Assembly (NCBI GenBank): GCA_027574665.1 | Contig: CM050662.1 | Span: 3,378,501 to 3,442,500 of the forward strand | Direction: 5' to 3' | DNA: 64,000 bases | DNA from: Rhynochetos jubatus | Lineage: Eukaryota; Chordata; Aves; Eurypygiformes; Rhynochetidae | Part shown: in pieces, positions 1 to 11,882 of the stretch | Numbering within the stretch: position 1 is the stretch's first letter | How the letters are laid out: each line of letters opens with the position of its first letter | Made by a program: the position numbers and the translations under genes | Notes under the pieces: model-generated | Seen by the model: the letters and a program-made list of their open reading frames with translations, nothing else | Database searches by the model: none | Told to the model about the DNA's origin: nothing

Positions 1-3000
1 GAGTAGGGATGCTTCCCTCATTAGTCAGGTTACATGCGGGTGCTACATGTCTCAGCCGTGCTGGGCTCTCACGCAGCACTGTGCTTCTCTCTTTGTTGAG
101 CTGCAGGCGCTGCCATGGTCATAGCAGCAGGCAAAGGCAAGGCTCACCCCCAGTTTGGGAGCCACTGACAAATGACCCCAGGAAGGAAGAGGTTTCCAAA
201 GGAAAATGTGGACCATCGTACCCTCGGTGGGGTTTTGTAGAGACTCCTTTTCTACCATCCCCTTCCCCCTGGACTCTCCTCTGGGCCATGCAGAGGGGAA
301 CTGCTGCCCACCACTCCCAGGGGATAATGGCTGAACTGCTCTGACCCTGTGTCACAGAGCTCATGGGTGAGGGGGTGAGAGGGTGGGGGCCTCTGTGTGC
401 AGACACGCACTGGCTGGGCAGCAGGGATGTGTCTCCAGGGTCCTGGGGAAACAAGTGTCCTGCCTCACTGCCTGTGGGTACCCCAACCCAGGGAAGGAGG
501 ATCCAGATGTTGATGGTGCCAGATTCCCACAGCTGGCACAGGGGGAGCAGGTAGCACACACGCAGAGCTGTTGGCACCCACTTGCCCTAGGATACCAGTA
601 TCACCACAGACTGTCATTCTAAACTGACAGTCACAGGACCTCTCTCTCCCTCCAAACATGCCCAGCTTTGAGCTGTGCCCTACCCTTGCTCCTCAGGCTC
701 CCTCCTCCTCCCCACTCAGCCTAGGCTGTGCAGACCTCCTGTGCCTCCTGTTCCTGCCTCCTTCCCTTCCTCTGCTTCTCTGCCCCCTCAGCATGCCCAT
801 CCCCTCACCTGCTCTTTGCCTTCCTTGCTTCCCACTGTGCTGTGCTCCCCCTGGCATCCCCTGCCCTCCCCTTGCCCCACCCCAGCAAGCCTTCCCAGTT
901 CTCCAGCACAGCCCTGAGCATTGCATCCAGAAGCTATGTGTTGGTTGGGAAACGGTTTGGTTTCCATGGCAGCACACATCAATTACTGGGGTGGGAAGGG
1001 GCCCCAAGGATGCTGCTAGTGAGGATGCTGCGGATGCCGGGCATGGTCTGGGGTTTGGGCATAAGCCACCCCAGTCAGTAGTGGTCTTGGGTTTGGTTTT
1101 GGTGCCCAGTGAGCCTTGCAGGTGGACATAAATGGGCTATCTTCCAGCACAGGATGGTCCACTGGTCTTTGGAGGTTAGCACAGCCTTGGGCTCCACAAG
1201 CATCATTCCTAGCTGAAGGTGGAGAGATGGGAAGCTGCTGCTCCTCCCCGCTCCTTGGTGGCCTCCCCTGGGGTGGGGGCGTCTGCAAAGAGGGGTGATG
1301 ACCAGCTGTGGCTGGCGTGTGCAGGGAAGCAGGCTGGTCAAGGAACTGCTTGCTGCATAAGCCTTGGTTTGACCTGAGTTCTTCAGGTATGTCTGGTGTA
1401 ATAGGGCCCTCAGCTTACAGCAGGAACTGTGAATGTGCCAGGCCAGGGACATCCATTTTGATGGAAAACTTAATTCTCGTGTCTCCTGGGGGCCTGACCT
1501 TGCAGCTTCAGCTGTCTAGCTGCTTGGACAGATCTGGCAGATTCATTTTCAGTGCTTGCACAGTGAAGTGGATGAGGTCTGGGATCTCTTTCTGGCTCCA
1601 ACCAGGACTGACCAGGTGCAGTGGCACCATCTTCCTCATGGATACTGTTTCTCCTGAGGCTTTTTTCCAGCGTGGCTTTGCTCAGTAAAAAGCACTGTGA
1701 AGTTTAAAGCGTTGTTTTCAGTAAACAGAGAAGATCTGTGTTTACTTGGTTCTTTGTCTCAGTTGCTCTTTCATAATGGGTATTTCTGCAAGCAGGAACA
1801 GGGAACCAGATAGACATCTCAGAACTGCCTGATCTGTTTTTGCTGAATCTTTAAAGAAATAAAATAATCCTGAGATGGTTCCTGGGCCAAGCAGATCTGG
1901 TGAGAGGCAAAAGTGAGCTGGCAGAGCTCTGCACAGACCTGGCTGAGGTGCCCAGACAGTGAGATCCCACCAGGGTGGCTTCCTTGCTTAGGTGAGCGAT
2001 GGATGGCACAGCTTTTGCTGCCTACTGTGCTGTGTTGGTGGCCACAATTGCACTTCTGACATGGGAACAGGATGCTGGGCCTCTGCTGTGTCAGCCTGAT
2101 GCTCAGGGTAGAGGTTCAGAAAGGGCTGAAAGCAGAATAAGAGCTGACCCCTTCTCTTCTGGCAGGGGATGTGTTTTATGCCACAGTGCCCACTGGCCAT
2201 AGAGAGGGTAGGGGTAGGCTTCTATAACCATACCCCATGGTGAGATCCTGTGAGGAACGGAGCGCTCCGTGCAGGGGGAGCGGGACTGTGGAAGGGGGAA
2301 GCTCATTCCCTGGCTGTAGGCTGCAGGGAGGCTGTGCCTGCCTCGCTCATCACTCCCGTGTGCTGCCGTTAATAGGATGAACGGGGCTGACTCTGCTCAT
2401 GGCAGCTATGGAGCCTGGCCCTGCATATGTTGTGGTGGCCTCCAGGGGAGATTGGATATTGTACTACAGGAGAAGCCCCAGTAATCACCCACAGGATGAT
2501 TGGGATTTGCAGGCAGCTTGGAGGAGGCAGGGGGGCCCAGCCCCAGGCAGTTTGCTTGGTGTCTCTGGTTGTCTGGCAGTATGATGAAGGGGATTAGGAG
2601 ATTTAAAGCAAGCCCAGCCCCCTCTCTGGGGGGCTCTCAAACTGAAACCCCAGCAGAATACGCAGCTCAGTTTAATTCCCATAGGCAGATTGATAGAGGG
2701 AAGGCTGGGGTGCTGCTAACAGCAGCCAATCTAGGAGCAGGAGCTTTTCCCCCTCTGCTAGCAGGGAATTGGCATCGTCCAAGGCAGGGAGAGTCTAGCA
2801 GTTTCTCCATGGCCAGATGCTCAGCCCTCAGCAGCTTTCACCTCACATTGCTGTCTCCATCCCTTGCTTGAGCTGATCCCAGCCCCTCTGCAGTGCTGCA
2901 AACACCCCTTGGCCTGGCGTGACCCTCTGAGCTCCCCTGCGAGGATGGCCTGGCACCATGTTTTAATCACACAAGGAGGCACAGTTGTTTGCACCGTGCT

Positions 3001-3896
3001 CTTCTTCCCCAGGTGCTCATGGCGGCTGTGGAGTTGAGGTTGGCCCACACAAAGACAGGTACTATCTCGGCAAGGGAGCACTCCTGGGGGCTTAGTGCTA
3101 ACAGACCTAATGGGATTAGCACAAATGGGAGCCACACTCTGTTCCGGCAGAGAGGGAAGCGCGCCTGCTCTCCCTCCCTGAGCTTGCCTTTCCCTCACTG
3201 CCTGTCCATCAATCCCCAGCAGGGTGTCAATCACCAGATATCTCAGCACCCATACTCCTCAGAAAAGGCAGCTTTCTAAAACTCACTGTCCCGGGCTCCT
3301 CCAAATCAACTGATGTGATACATCATCAGATATACTAGCTCCCTGAGCCTATCTTTCCACCCTGATCTCATTATGGACAGCCAGCTTCTGCTGCAGAACC
3401 CGGTTGAGTCCCACTTTCACTTGTGAAACAGCCCCAAATTGCAAAGTTAACAGATTTGCCTCTAGAGAAAGACATTTTTTCAAAAGGCTTTGAAAATGAG
3501 GTTTGCAATATCCAGGTGGACACCAAACCCTTCCTCAGTTCTCTCTTTGCAGCAGCCTTGTCACAGCTCCAGCGCTGTAGGGAGCTGAGATGCTCCAGGT
3601 CCCCATGATGCCTTGCCTGTCTTTCTGGGCAGCTGGGGAAGTGCTTGAAGGATCATCAACAATTAGTGTTGCTTCATTAGTATTGCCATAACATGGAGGC
3701 TCCCACCACAAACCAAGGAGGTGTTATGCTCAGCACCATGCAAACATGAACCAGAGGTGTTTGCTTCTCTGGCATTGCCACACTGGTGTGATTTACAACA
3801 TGCTCATGCTGGGCTGGGGGCAGAGTACCAACCCACACAACCACAACCCCAGGCAAATGCCTTCTTCACCAGTACACTGCCTGGTGATCAGAATCA
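1..3896. other. Gene-free unique DNA, 3.9 kb
   Basis: I see no coding exon, RNA gene or interspersed repeat here. Short open frames of 60-160 codons occur on both strands, overlap one another and translate to Ser, Pro, Cys and Trp-rich sequence with no recognisable domain, as expected by chance in G+C-moderate DNA. The only compositional feature is a C/T-rich stretch at about 660-895, listed separately. An AATAAA occurs near 1857-1862, but nothing upstream marks a terminal exon. Intergenic or intronic status cannot be told apart from sequence alone. Confidence 0.6.
660..895. repeat. C/T-rich low-complexity stretch
   Basis: The plus strand is strongly biased to C and T for about 235 bases, with many cctcc, ccctc and tgcct words but no fixed repeat unit. 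It opens overlapping reading frames rich in Pro, Leu, Ser and Cys that should not be taken as protein. The polypyrimidine bias resembles intronic or intergenic simple-sequence drift, and no splice-acceptor context with a following exon is evident. Confidence 0.6.
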
Positions 3897-4275
3897 TCAC
3901 AGAATGGTTTGGATTGGAAGAGACCTTAAAGACCATCTAGTTCCAACCCCCCTGCCACAGGCAGGGATACCTTCCACTAGACCAGGTTGGTCCAAGCCTC
4001 AATCAGCCTGGCCTTGAAGACAGCCAGGGGTGGGGCACCCACAGCTTCTCTGTGCAACCTGTTTCAGTGCCTCACCACTCTCTCGGTGAAGAATTTTTTC
4101 CTGATATCCAATCTAAATCTTCTCACTTTCAATTTAAACCCGTTACCCTTTGTCCTGTCACTACGTGCCCTTGTAAAAATTCTCCCCTCCCCCCCCCCCC
4201 CCCCCCCCCCTTCTTGTAGCCCCTTCAGGTACTGGAAAGTGCTATAATGTCTCCCCAGAGTCTCCCGTCCCCTCT
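3897..4275 (-). mobile_element. CR1 LINE, young-type 3' fragment, antisense
   Basis: CR1 is the dominant avian non-LTR retrotransposon, and most copies are 5'-truncated. Read on the plus strand, the fragment starts with the tail-proximal block (cacagaatggtttggattgg, then the gaccttaaagaccatctag block at 3920-3942). It continues through the segments that in sense orientation encode the end of ORF2 and the 3' UTR: ccaggttggtccaagcctc, ctggccttgaa, gaagaattttttcctgatatcc and ctttgtcctgtcacta. It fades out after the block near 4205-4260 (cttcaggtactgg, tgtctccccagag). The sense strand is therefore minus and the 3' end is at about 3897. The usual octamer tail is reduced to a few bases. A run of 22 C replaces part of the element at 4189-4210. 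It is non-functional, with no intact ORF2. Confidence 0.94.
4189..4210. repeat. Poly-C run of 22 inside CR1
   Basis: Twenty-two uninterrupted C residues lie within the CR1 fragment, where family members normally carry a shorter C-rich stretch before cttgtagccccctt. It probably arose by slippage from that stretch. In CR1 sense orientation it is poly-G. The length is likely to vary between individuals and to be error-prone in sequencing. Confidence 0.97.
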
Positions 4276-7200
4276 CCTCTCCTTGAGTGGGCAGCTGCAC
4301 GTATAGACAGGACCTGGGGGTCAGGGTTGTAAGTCCCCAGCTGAGACGAGCACCTGGAGATGGCACAAAGATGACTGGCAGCTGGAGGGGGCTGTAATTA
4401 GGCAAAAGTTGGTAATGGCTGTCACACAAGGCCACGATGGTCAGGGTGTTGTCCTGGCAGTGTGGTGGCAGCCACCCTCTCGCAGCTTGGAAAGGATGGA
4501 GGGATGCTGCTGCAGAAACTGCTCCTGGGTCTCCTACCACAGAAAAGGTGTCTGCAGGCAGTTGCATGGCAAGAGAGCAGAGGTGAGCTGCAGCAGCATC
4601 TCTGCTGCCATTGGAGATGAGCTTTGAGCCTCTTTGCAGTCAGCAGGGGAAATTCCTGTGTGTCATGGGCTGTATCTCTCAGCCTTGTCCTTAGCTGCTG
4701 TTCACTTCTCCTCCTGCCCTATGAAATAATCCCAGATCTGAGGAAAGGGCTGCACAAGCTGCTTTCCAGACTCAGAAAGGTAGCAGGGAGAGGGTGACTT
4801 CAATGGGTTTTCCAAAGACTGCACAGACCTAGGACAGTCCTTCATCACTAGCCTGGCAGATGAGAGCTTTCCCAGGTCTTGTGTGGTCTTTGGACAACAT
4901 ATCTGATGACAGCTGGAGTAGGTCGGGCCTCAGTTTCCCATGAACATGTGGAGCTGTTCTGGAGAAACTGTCAGGGCAGGCTTCTCTGCCTGCTTCCAGT
5001 TTGTTGCCTGCATGGCGATATCACAGCCCAGCAGCACACAAACATAACCACTCGCAAATGTAGGGAAGCCCTCAAATCCCAGGGCTTTCTACCCAAGCAC
5101 AGTGGAGGTTTGCAAATGCAGGATGTCCATCATTAGGAAATGGATAATAAAGGTGATCTTGCCTTGCTCACACACTAAACACATCACTTTGAAGGTGCAT
5201 CCCATGTGCTCCACCCCAAGCAACCACTTCCACCTTCCCCACATGCATACTGCCTTGCTGCAACAAAAACGGGGGCCAGCAGGAAAGCCTTGAAGAAAGC
5301 AAACGGCTGTGTGCCAGCTGTGCTTGGCTGTATCTGTGCAAGATGTGGGCAGGACAGGAGGGAAGGTGCTGGGCTCAGCTGGACATGCTGAGTGCCGGGG
5401 CCAGGCTTGTGTGCAGGGGATGGATGACCAGGGGAAGCAACGAAGCAGGGGGGAGATGCAGAGCAGTGAGGAGAGTGGGAAGGTGTCAGAAGGAATGGAG
5501 CCTTCTTTCCCTACCTCATCTTACCTCAGATTACAGTCTCTCCCCATGTTCTCCACCCTGTCCTGCTCACTGCTCTGCTGCTGGGCCCATCCAGTGTTTC
5601 TGCGAGGGACCTTCTCCTCTGGCCCTGGCAGGTCAGACTCCTCCACGCACACTCGCTGCACAGATTGAGCAGTTCCCACGCACTGTGCTTGCTCAATGCA
5701 AGCAGACCCGTCACTCACGTGTGGGAGGCCTGGTGGCACCACACCCCCTGCGTTATATATATCACAGCAGCCACCTCCAAGCGTGGCTGCAAGGGCATGG
5801 CATTCCTTTTCTGGGATGAGCTGTGTTCATCCCAGCCCTTTCCAAGCTTGCTGGAAAGGATGACATCTTTCCCAGGTCGTCTCTGGCTGCCAAAGTAGGT
5901 CTGCCATGGCACAGCTCCCTCACCACGTGGACAAGGTCAACATCTGAAATGCTGACGGCACCACTTGCACCCCAAAATGTTTTGCTGGGGGTAAGGTGGG
6001 TGGGGAAGGACTGGACATTTCCAGACAGCAAAATGCAAAGGAGAGGCTGTTTTCCCCTGTCTTGCGTAGCTTTCCATGTTTTGAAACCTGCTGAATTATG
6101 CTCATGACTCAAATTTGCAGGAGATGAAGAGATGATAAAATCCTACTTGCTGTTCCAGGGCCCCGCCTCCAGTCTGATGCGATGCTGGCATATGCTCCAA
6201 CAGCACAGCCACCAGCAATGACTGTGTGGCAGCACTCTGAAGGCAATGCTTGGACCCTTCACAGATGTTTCTCATCAAAGACCCTTTGGGTCATGGGGAG
6301 ATCCCAAATGGATCACATACCTGACATGCAACCAGCCACAGCTGAGCCTCCTGGGAGCTGGTTTTCCCTACTCCTGCCTAAGCTGAGCACTTGCTCTGTG
6401 AGCTCCTCGCCCTGCCTGGGAGCTATCAAGAAACACCAAATACCACAGTTCTCACCATGAAACTATGGGCTGTCTCTTCCAGCTTTGTACCTTCTGTCAT
6501 TCTTTATCCTTTGTATTTGTCCCGCCACCCTCTTCCTCCAGTACGGCCCAGAACCAGACCCTGAGGACACTCGGAGTCTGCCTTGTGCTGGCAGAGAGGC
6601 CCTGGTTACCTTGGCAGTGTGTCCCTAGCTCTGGGGACAGAGAGTGCATCACCATCCAGAACCTGGCCAGCCTGAGGTCTGCCTTTCCTCATTCCTATCC
6701 TGTGGCACCAGACTTTTCTCAGCCTCCCACCTCCCCAGAAGAAAATGAGACACAACAGAGCTCCCACACGCTTTGGAGCTGGACTTAGTTACTCAGCTCC
6801 TGCCTCATCTGGAGCTGGACATTCTCTGGGAGTTTTCCAGGTCCAAAGGTCAGTAGTGGTGGGGGGTGGGGGGGGGATCAATGCAGGCGAGACATTGCTC
6901 TGGGAGCAATCCTCTGCTTACCCTGTCAGCTCTCATTTAACTGCAAGGCTCAGTTGAGGCTGAGAAGGAGTGGGAGGCTGATCCTGCCCTGCCAGCAAAC
7001 ATGGTGTGTAGCCCTTTTTGGGAGAGCTCTCTGTAGCCTGGCACTGTGCACAGGAAGGGGTAGCCAGAGCAGCTCTCTTCCCCTGGCCTCTAGCCTCCGT
7101 GGGGCAGATGGGGTGTCCGAGCAAGAGCTAGAGTGAAGGGAAGCACTGGGAGGCTGGCTATGAGGATGGAGGAGCAGGCAGGGCATGGCTGTGCTTCATC

Positions 7201-7702
7201 AGCATCTCAGGTTGTAGAAGAAACAGAGAAGCAATGCCAGGAACAGCCAGTGCATGTACCTGTTGCAAACCTGGGCAGAGACCAGGCGTGCATAGATCCA
7301 CCAATAGAAAGACAGTGTTGAAGGGAGCAGGACAGGATCTGTGGGGTCCTACATCCTGGGGTGTGCAGCGGGGTCCTGCCCACTCACCCAGGCAAGACAA
7401 ATGCCTTGGGGGCAAACCTTCCCCCAAGTACCCCCATCTGTCCCCCACCCTTTGATGAAGGGGTGTCCACAGCAGCCTGGGTACTGTGGGAGTGCATGGC
7501 ACACTGCACACAGCAGATAGTGGGGGGCAGTGGCTGGCATCAGGGTGTGGGCAGCAGCTCCTGGGTGTGCACGCCCATGCCATCCTCCTCCCTGCATGGT
7601 GGAGAGCCCTCTCCGGGGCTCACAGCAGGGCTTTGTGGCCGTATGTCCGCAGCAGGGATATGCATGTGTCTAGCATGTCCCTGTGTGTCCTCCCTGGGCA
7701 CT

Positions 7703-7728
7703 GGGGGGGGGGGGGGGGGGGGGGGGGG
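7703..7728. repeat. Poly-G run of 26
   Basis: Twenty-six consecutive G residues are followed by ca and another ggggc. In the plus-strand frames this gives a polyglycine stretch and on the minus strand polyproline, which explains the odd translations here. Such runs can form G-quadruplexes and are unstable. The exact count in an assembly should not be trusted. Confidence 0.97.
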
Positions 7729-7837
7729 CAGGGGCACACACTGTCCGTGCTCACACAGGCAGCCACAGGCAGGTGTGTGTGCTGCATTTGGCCAGGGGCG
7801 GTTATTATTCTTTATTAGTTTTCCTGTCCGTCTGACA

Positions 7838-8035
7838 TATTCTTTATCACTCTGTCTCAATCTTTCACTCATCCTCCTTCTCTCCCTCAATCATCCCCGA
7901 TTAGTTTTTCTGTCTGCCTCCCATTCCCATATTCTTCATCAGGCGCTCCCTCTCCCTCCCTCTATCCTTCAGCCCCTGCTTCTCCCTCTCCTCTCTCCAT
8001 CTCCCCTCCACACAGCTTTCCTCCCTCCCATCTCA
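7838..8035 (+). repeat. Pyrimidine-rich tract (about 200 bases)
   Basis: The plus strand runs for about 200 bases as an irregular mixture of tct, ctc and cct words with very few G residues (for example ctccctctccctccctctat near 7946-7966). It lies about 110 bases after the poly-G run. The tract is low-complexity and has no fixed unit. Long polypurine/polypyrimidine tracts can adopt triplex structure, but nothing here shows that this one does. Confidence 0.75.
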
Positions 8036-9445
8036 TCTGCCCTGCTGCTGTGGGAGCCCGTGAGTGTGGAGTTTGGTCAGGAACCGGGGGGTTTTTCCAG
8101 GAGCTGGTGGCTGGTCAGCCATGGGCCTTCTGAGCGCTCCCAGTCTGTCTCCATCCCTGCCCCGGCTGCCAGGCACTGGGGATTTTCCCAGCTGACAGGA
8201 GCAGCCTGGGGATGCTGAGTGCCTCTGGCCCCCCCACTTGCACAGATGCTGCTATGCTGCTGAACTGGTTGCAAATTAAGTCTCTGGCTTGAAGCAGCTC
8301 AGGAGCTGACGTCTCCTTTGAGAGGGAGCAGATCCTCTTGGATGCTTGTGTCTTGCTCCCGCTTCCCCATCCCTCTGCTCCTCCTCCAGTCCATCTCAGC
8401 CTTTGAGCTGCATCCTTCATCAGGGAAAGCACTCGTCTTGTGCCTCATCCCCGTTCCCATTCCAGGCTAGTTCTAGAAAAGGCTGGTGCTGTAGGACTCA
8501 TCTGTGAGACTGGAGGCAGCTTGCCAGTTGCCAGAAGAGGCCCTGGCTGACAGCCCCAGGCCGATTCACAGGCTTTATTGCCTCTCACCCCGGCATCTGT
8601 TGCTGCTCATGTCAGGGTGCCTCTGCCTGCATAGACCTGCAGTCACCAACACACATGGGAGAGGTCATAACAGGGGTACGGCCATGGTGTGGGATGGAGA
8701 TGCATGGTCAGATTCTATGGAGACCAAGCAGAGAACAGAGCTGCTGGTGGACCTCAGGCTTTGAGGCACAGGGAGAAGGCACAGCATGGAGGGATGCTCT
8801 GGAAGGCACCTTTCACTAAAGACAGGGGATGGCTGAAGCCATACCCTGCATCCCCCAGTAGAGATGGCACAAATATGTTGCCTCCTTTTCCTCCCTTTGG
8901 AGGATGTAAGGTCTGGAAGTGCTGGAGGACTCCTGTAAGTGACATGGGCTGGCAGTGGCTGCCGTGCCCCAGGCACCCAGAGGAATCGATCAGCCCGGAC
9001 TGATGGCAGCTCTGCATGGAGATGGTGTCTGCTCAGTCACTGCCCTCCCCTGACCCTTGAGGAACAGGGAGCTTGCAGGACCCAGTGCTGGCTGCAGGGG
9101 GCAGCTCCCTGCATGCTTGTCCTTGACGCCCAGCATGGAGAAAATTGGAGCTGGTCTTGAGGGGGAGACCCTCAATGCCACCACAGCCCCCTCTCTGCTG
9201 CATGTGGATGGTCAGGGCAGGTCAGGGCAAGCACAGGACTTCTGCAGCTGGGCCCAGCACAGTGCTCAGTTTTGGGAGTGAGCCATCCTATCTAGAGTCT
9301 TATTTCCCAACACTGTGCTGTCTCCTGTTGCTGGCTGGTCACTGCCCAGCCCCAGAGCTGCTTTTGCTCTTGCCCACAGTGTCAGAAAAGCCCATTTCAA
9401 GGGGTGGTGGGGAGTTGAGTTGCAGCTGGGAAGCTGCATCAGATA

Positions 9446-9493
9446 TCTGCTCTGGGATAAACCCAGTGATGTTTCTCACACTCGTGGAGAAAA
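9446..9493. repeat. 48-bp dispersed duplicate, copy A
   Basis: This segment (tctgctctgggataaaccca at its left end, tggagaaaa at its right end) matches 12269-12316 at 46 of 48 positions in direct orientation. The two differences are C/T transitions near the right end. The flanks do not align. The module is not a piece of any CR1, L2 or MIR consensus that I can recall. Both copies are translatable on the minus strand in two frames, which follows trivially from their identity. It may be a core fragment of an unrecognised dispersed repeat or a small local duplication. Confidence 0.85.
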
Positions 9494-10059
9494 CACTCTT
9501 TAGCACCCAGCCAAGCCTCAGGCCCCTCGCTGTAGAGCAGCAAGCTGCCCCCTTGGCAGAGGGGTGCTGCAAGAGGCGGTCGGTCCTGCATTGCATCCAC
9601 TGCTGATGCTGATGAATGTGACAGGCACGGGGGTTGCCAGGAGACAGCACCCTCCTCCTCTGGCACTGTACAGCCAAAGCGGCTGTGAGCCGGTGACGTA
9701 ATGGCAATGCTCCTCCGGCGTTGCTCAGCACGGCCTTTCTGCCAGCCATCGAGGGGAGAATGGAAAACCCTCTACAGACATTCCTGTGGCCTTCCCCAAC
9801 CCTCTGAGGGTGCAGCGAGCAAGGGTTGTCAGAAACCAACTTCAGCAGTGGTACCAAAAGGGCTCTCCTGCCCTTCCTGGGTCGCCAGCCCTTCTCCCAG
9901 TGTGCGAGGTCCATCACCACCCCCGCGCCCCCCCCGCCCCAATCATGTCTACATGAGAACAGTCCAAGGCCAGATCTGGAAAGGGCTTCGTAGTTTTGTC
10001 AGATATGGGGAGGAGAGGGAGAGGCAGATGGTCACTCACACACACAGAGGCTCATTGAA

Positions 10060-10540
10060 TAAATATCTGGCTACAAATTATCTGCTGATCTAATAAAAAA
10101 GATATTACCTACCTCTACAAACCTAGTTTCAAATTATTCCTTCTGCTCTGTTCAGTAGCCTACTGGGAGATCACTGGCAGGTTAATTTGCTATTGAACGG
10201 GTCCCAACTGGAATTAGCACTCCAGCCTGCCTCTGGTTTCGCTTGACAGTTAATGAAAGTCGCTGTTATTCACTCCTGGCTCTGAGCTTTATGCACTGCG
10301 CCATGTTTCACAGGTGTGAAAGAGCTGACCAGGGGATTTTTCTTTGCACTCGCAAGGTGTTCAATGCTTGCAAGACCCAAAAAGGTGCTGAGATAGAAAA
10401 TAAACTGCCATTTGTATGCTTTTACATGAGAACTTGGTGTGTTCCTAACAAAAGTGGCCTTTATCTGGGGACTGTCATTTTGATTATTTTATATCTGTAC
10501 AGTACCCCAGAGGTGTGCATAGAAAATGAAAACAGATAAA
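10060..10540. promoter_or_regulatory. A+T-rich block, candidate conserved non-coding element
   Basis: This block is clearly more A+T-rich than its flanks and has no repeat signature. It contains words typical of homeodomain and GATA-type binding regions (attgaataaatatc, ggttaatttgc, gacagttaatgaaag, ctttatctgg). It has no open frame of coding quality. The assignment rests on composition and texture only, so confidence is low. Confidence 0.25.
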
Positions 10541-11469
10541 GAGCCTGAATGAGGCAGAGCTGCTCTGCCAGAGGCCCTGATAAACCAGCAGGCTGGGCTG
10601 ATGGGGAGAGGCCAGCATGGCGGGGAGAGGGGAAGTTAAAACAATCTGCCCTGTGAGCCAGCACTGCTACCTGCTCTATGGCTGGGGGAGGCAGCGTGAA
10701 GGGTGGCAGGACTTGTCCACGGTGCTGGGACATGTGCCTGTGAATGCACATGGGAGGAATTATGCCTGTCCTCTGCCAAGAGGGCATCCAAAACCATCCC
10801 TCCCCAGCACCAACTGGGCTGAGCTCTCTGTGATGATGAGAACTTGGGTGACCGCTGTTTATGTGGCATTTGAAGAGGGTATGGCCAGGGACAGAGTGTG
10901 TGTGGATTGCTGTGCAGTGGACCAGCTTCCCCTGTGCTGGGCTTTCCCATCACAGCTTCTGCCCGGAGGTGTCCAGGACAGACAGCAGACTAGGACAAAT
11001 GCTCCATGCAGGCATGATGGCACCATTCCACAGAGCCATGTTGCCAAAGCCAAGGTCTGTAACAACACAGAAACAACAGAAAATGCAATCTTTGCAGTTG
11101 CTTATCAGTCATATCCCACCTTCCTCACCCTGTTGCTCTCTTTGCACAGCCCCGTTACCACACCGTGTTCTCCTTGCTCCATCATCCTCCCCTCATCCCA
11201 TGTACAATTTCTGCAGACCTCCTTGACATGCCAGCCACAGGCCAGAAGGTTCCCTTTCAGCCCAGGCATGGTTTAGTGGGGAGTTCAGTCCCACCCTCTG
11301 CCCCTGAAGACCTGTCATGAACAGCAGAAAGAGCTGAGTCAGCAGCTCTGGCATCCCTCTTCCCCATCTGACACCCCGAAGTCCCCTAAGTAATTTCCTT
11401 CTCCCTCAGTGTTTGCACCCTCCAGGCACTCAGACACAGTTATCCAGCTCCCGCCTGCATGATTGATCA

Positions 11470-11640
11470 GCAAAGCTAGACAGATTTAGTTCATTTAATC
11501 TGCCTCCTAAATCCCATCCTTCAGCCCCTTCATCATTTTCTTTGTGTCTCCCTATTGTGTCTGTATCTTCTTGGGACAGCAGTGCCTCCCACTGTGCCCA
11601 GGCACACAAGCTGCATGAGGGGCTGACAGTGCCCGCACAA
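11470..11640 (-). mobile_element. Degraded older CR1 fragment, antisense
   Basis: The plus-strand series cagatttagttcatttaatc, then a catcc and ttcag block, then cttcatcattttctttgtg, then tgtatcttcttgggac follows the order of antisense CR1. There, the segment encoding the end of ORF2 reads roughly ...tttaatct...tcatcatctttgt...atcttcttg. The sense strand is therefore minus. It lies about 100 bases to the 3' side of the younger CR1 at 11736-11882, in the same orientation. Matching is from memory of the family and the ends are uncertain. Confidence 0.45.
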
Positions 11641-11735
11641 CTCTGGCAGACCTGAGGTGAGTGACATGACCAGGGCAACCCACGTTCTTGGGCTGGCCCT
11701 GCGGGATGCCATCCCTGGAACCCAGGGTCCTTAAG

Positions 11736-11882
11736 GATCATAGAATGATTTGGGTTGGAAGGGACCTTAAAGATCATCCAGTTCTACCCCTCGTGACATG
11801 GGCAGGGACACCTTTCATTACGCCAGGTTGCTCAAAGTCTTATCCAGCCTGGCCTTGAACACTGCCAGGATGCCCGGGGGCA
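11736..11882 (-). mobile_element. CR1 LINE 3' end, young-type, 5'-truncated
   Basis: The fragment starts with gatcatagaatgatttgggt, which is the reverse complement of the CR1 tail, and continues with gggaccttaaagatcatcc, ccaggttgctcaaag and cagcctggccttgaacac. It stops abruptly near 11882, so only about 150 bases of 3' UTR remain. The preserved tagaatg is one unit of the octamer tail at the insertion junction. The sense strand is minus. Severe 5' truncation of this kind is usual for CR1. Confidence 0.94.

Larger units (their letters stand above)
4276..11469. other. Gene-free DNA, 7.2 kb, with simple repeats
   Basis: No coding exon, RNA gene or LINE is recognised. Features listed separately are a run of 26 G at 7703-7728, the pyrimidine tract at 7838-8035, copy A of a 48-bp duplicated module at 9446-9493 and an A+T-rich block at 10060-10540. 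A second G-rich run lies at 6861-6876 with one T interruption. A CRE-like word (gtgacgta) lies near 9694-9701 in a locally CpG-containing stretch, but there is no CpG island or other promoter evidence around it. An open frame of 285 codons at 7361-8218 reads through the poly-G as polyglycine and is judged spurious. Confidence 0.55.

Noticed and set aside
4064-4567. 167-codon minus-strand open frame with polyglycine
   Set aside because: Its C-terminal part is CR1 3' sequence and the polyglycine is the poly-C run read on the other strand. It is not a host protein.
7361-8218. 285-codon plus-strand open frame
   Set aside because: It reads through the poly-G run as polyglycine and the pyrimidine tract as Ser/Leu/Pro-rich sequence. 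No domain is seen, and opposite and overlapping frames are also open.
9690-9705. CRE-like promoter element (gtgacgtaatgg)
   Set aside because: It is a single eight-base word without a CpG island, TATA-like context or downstream exon, so a promoter cannot be claimed.
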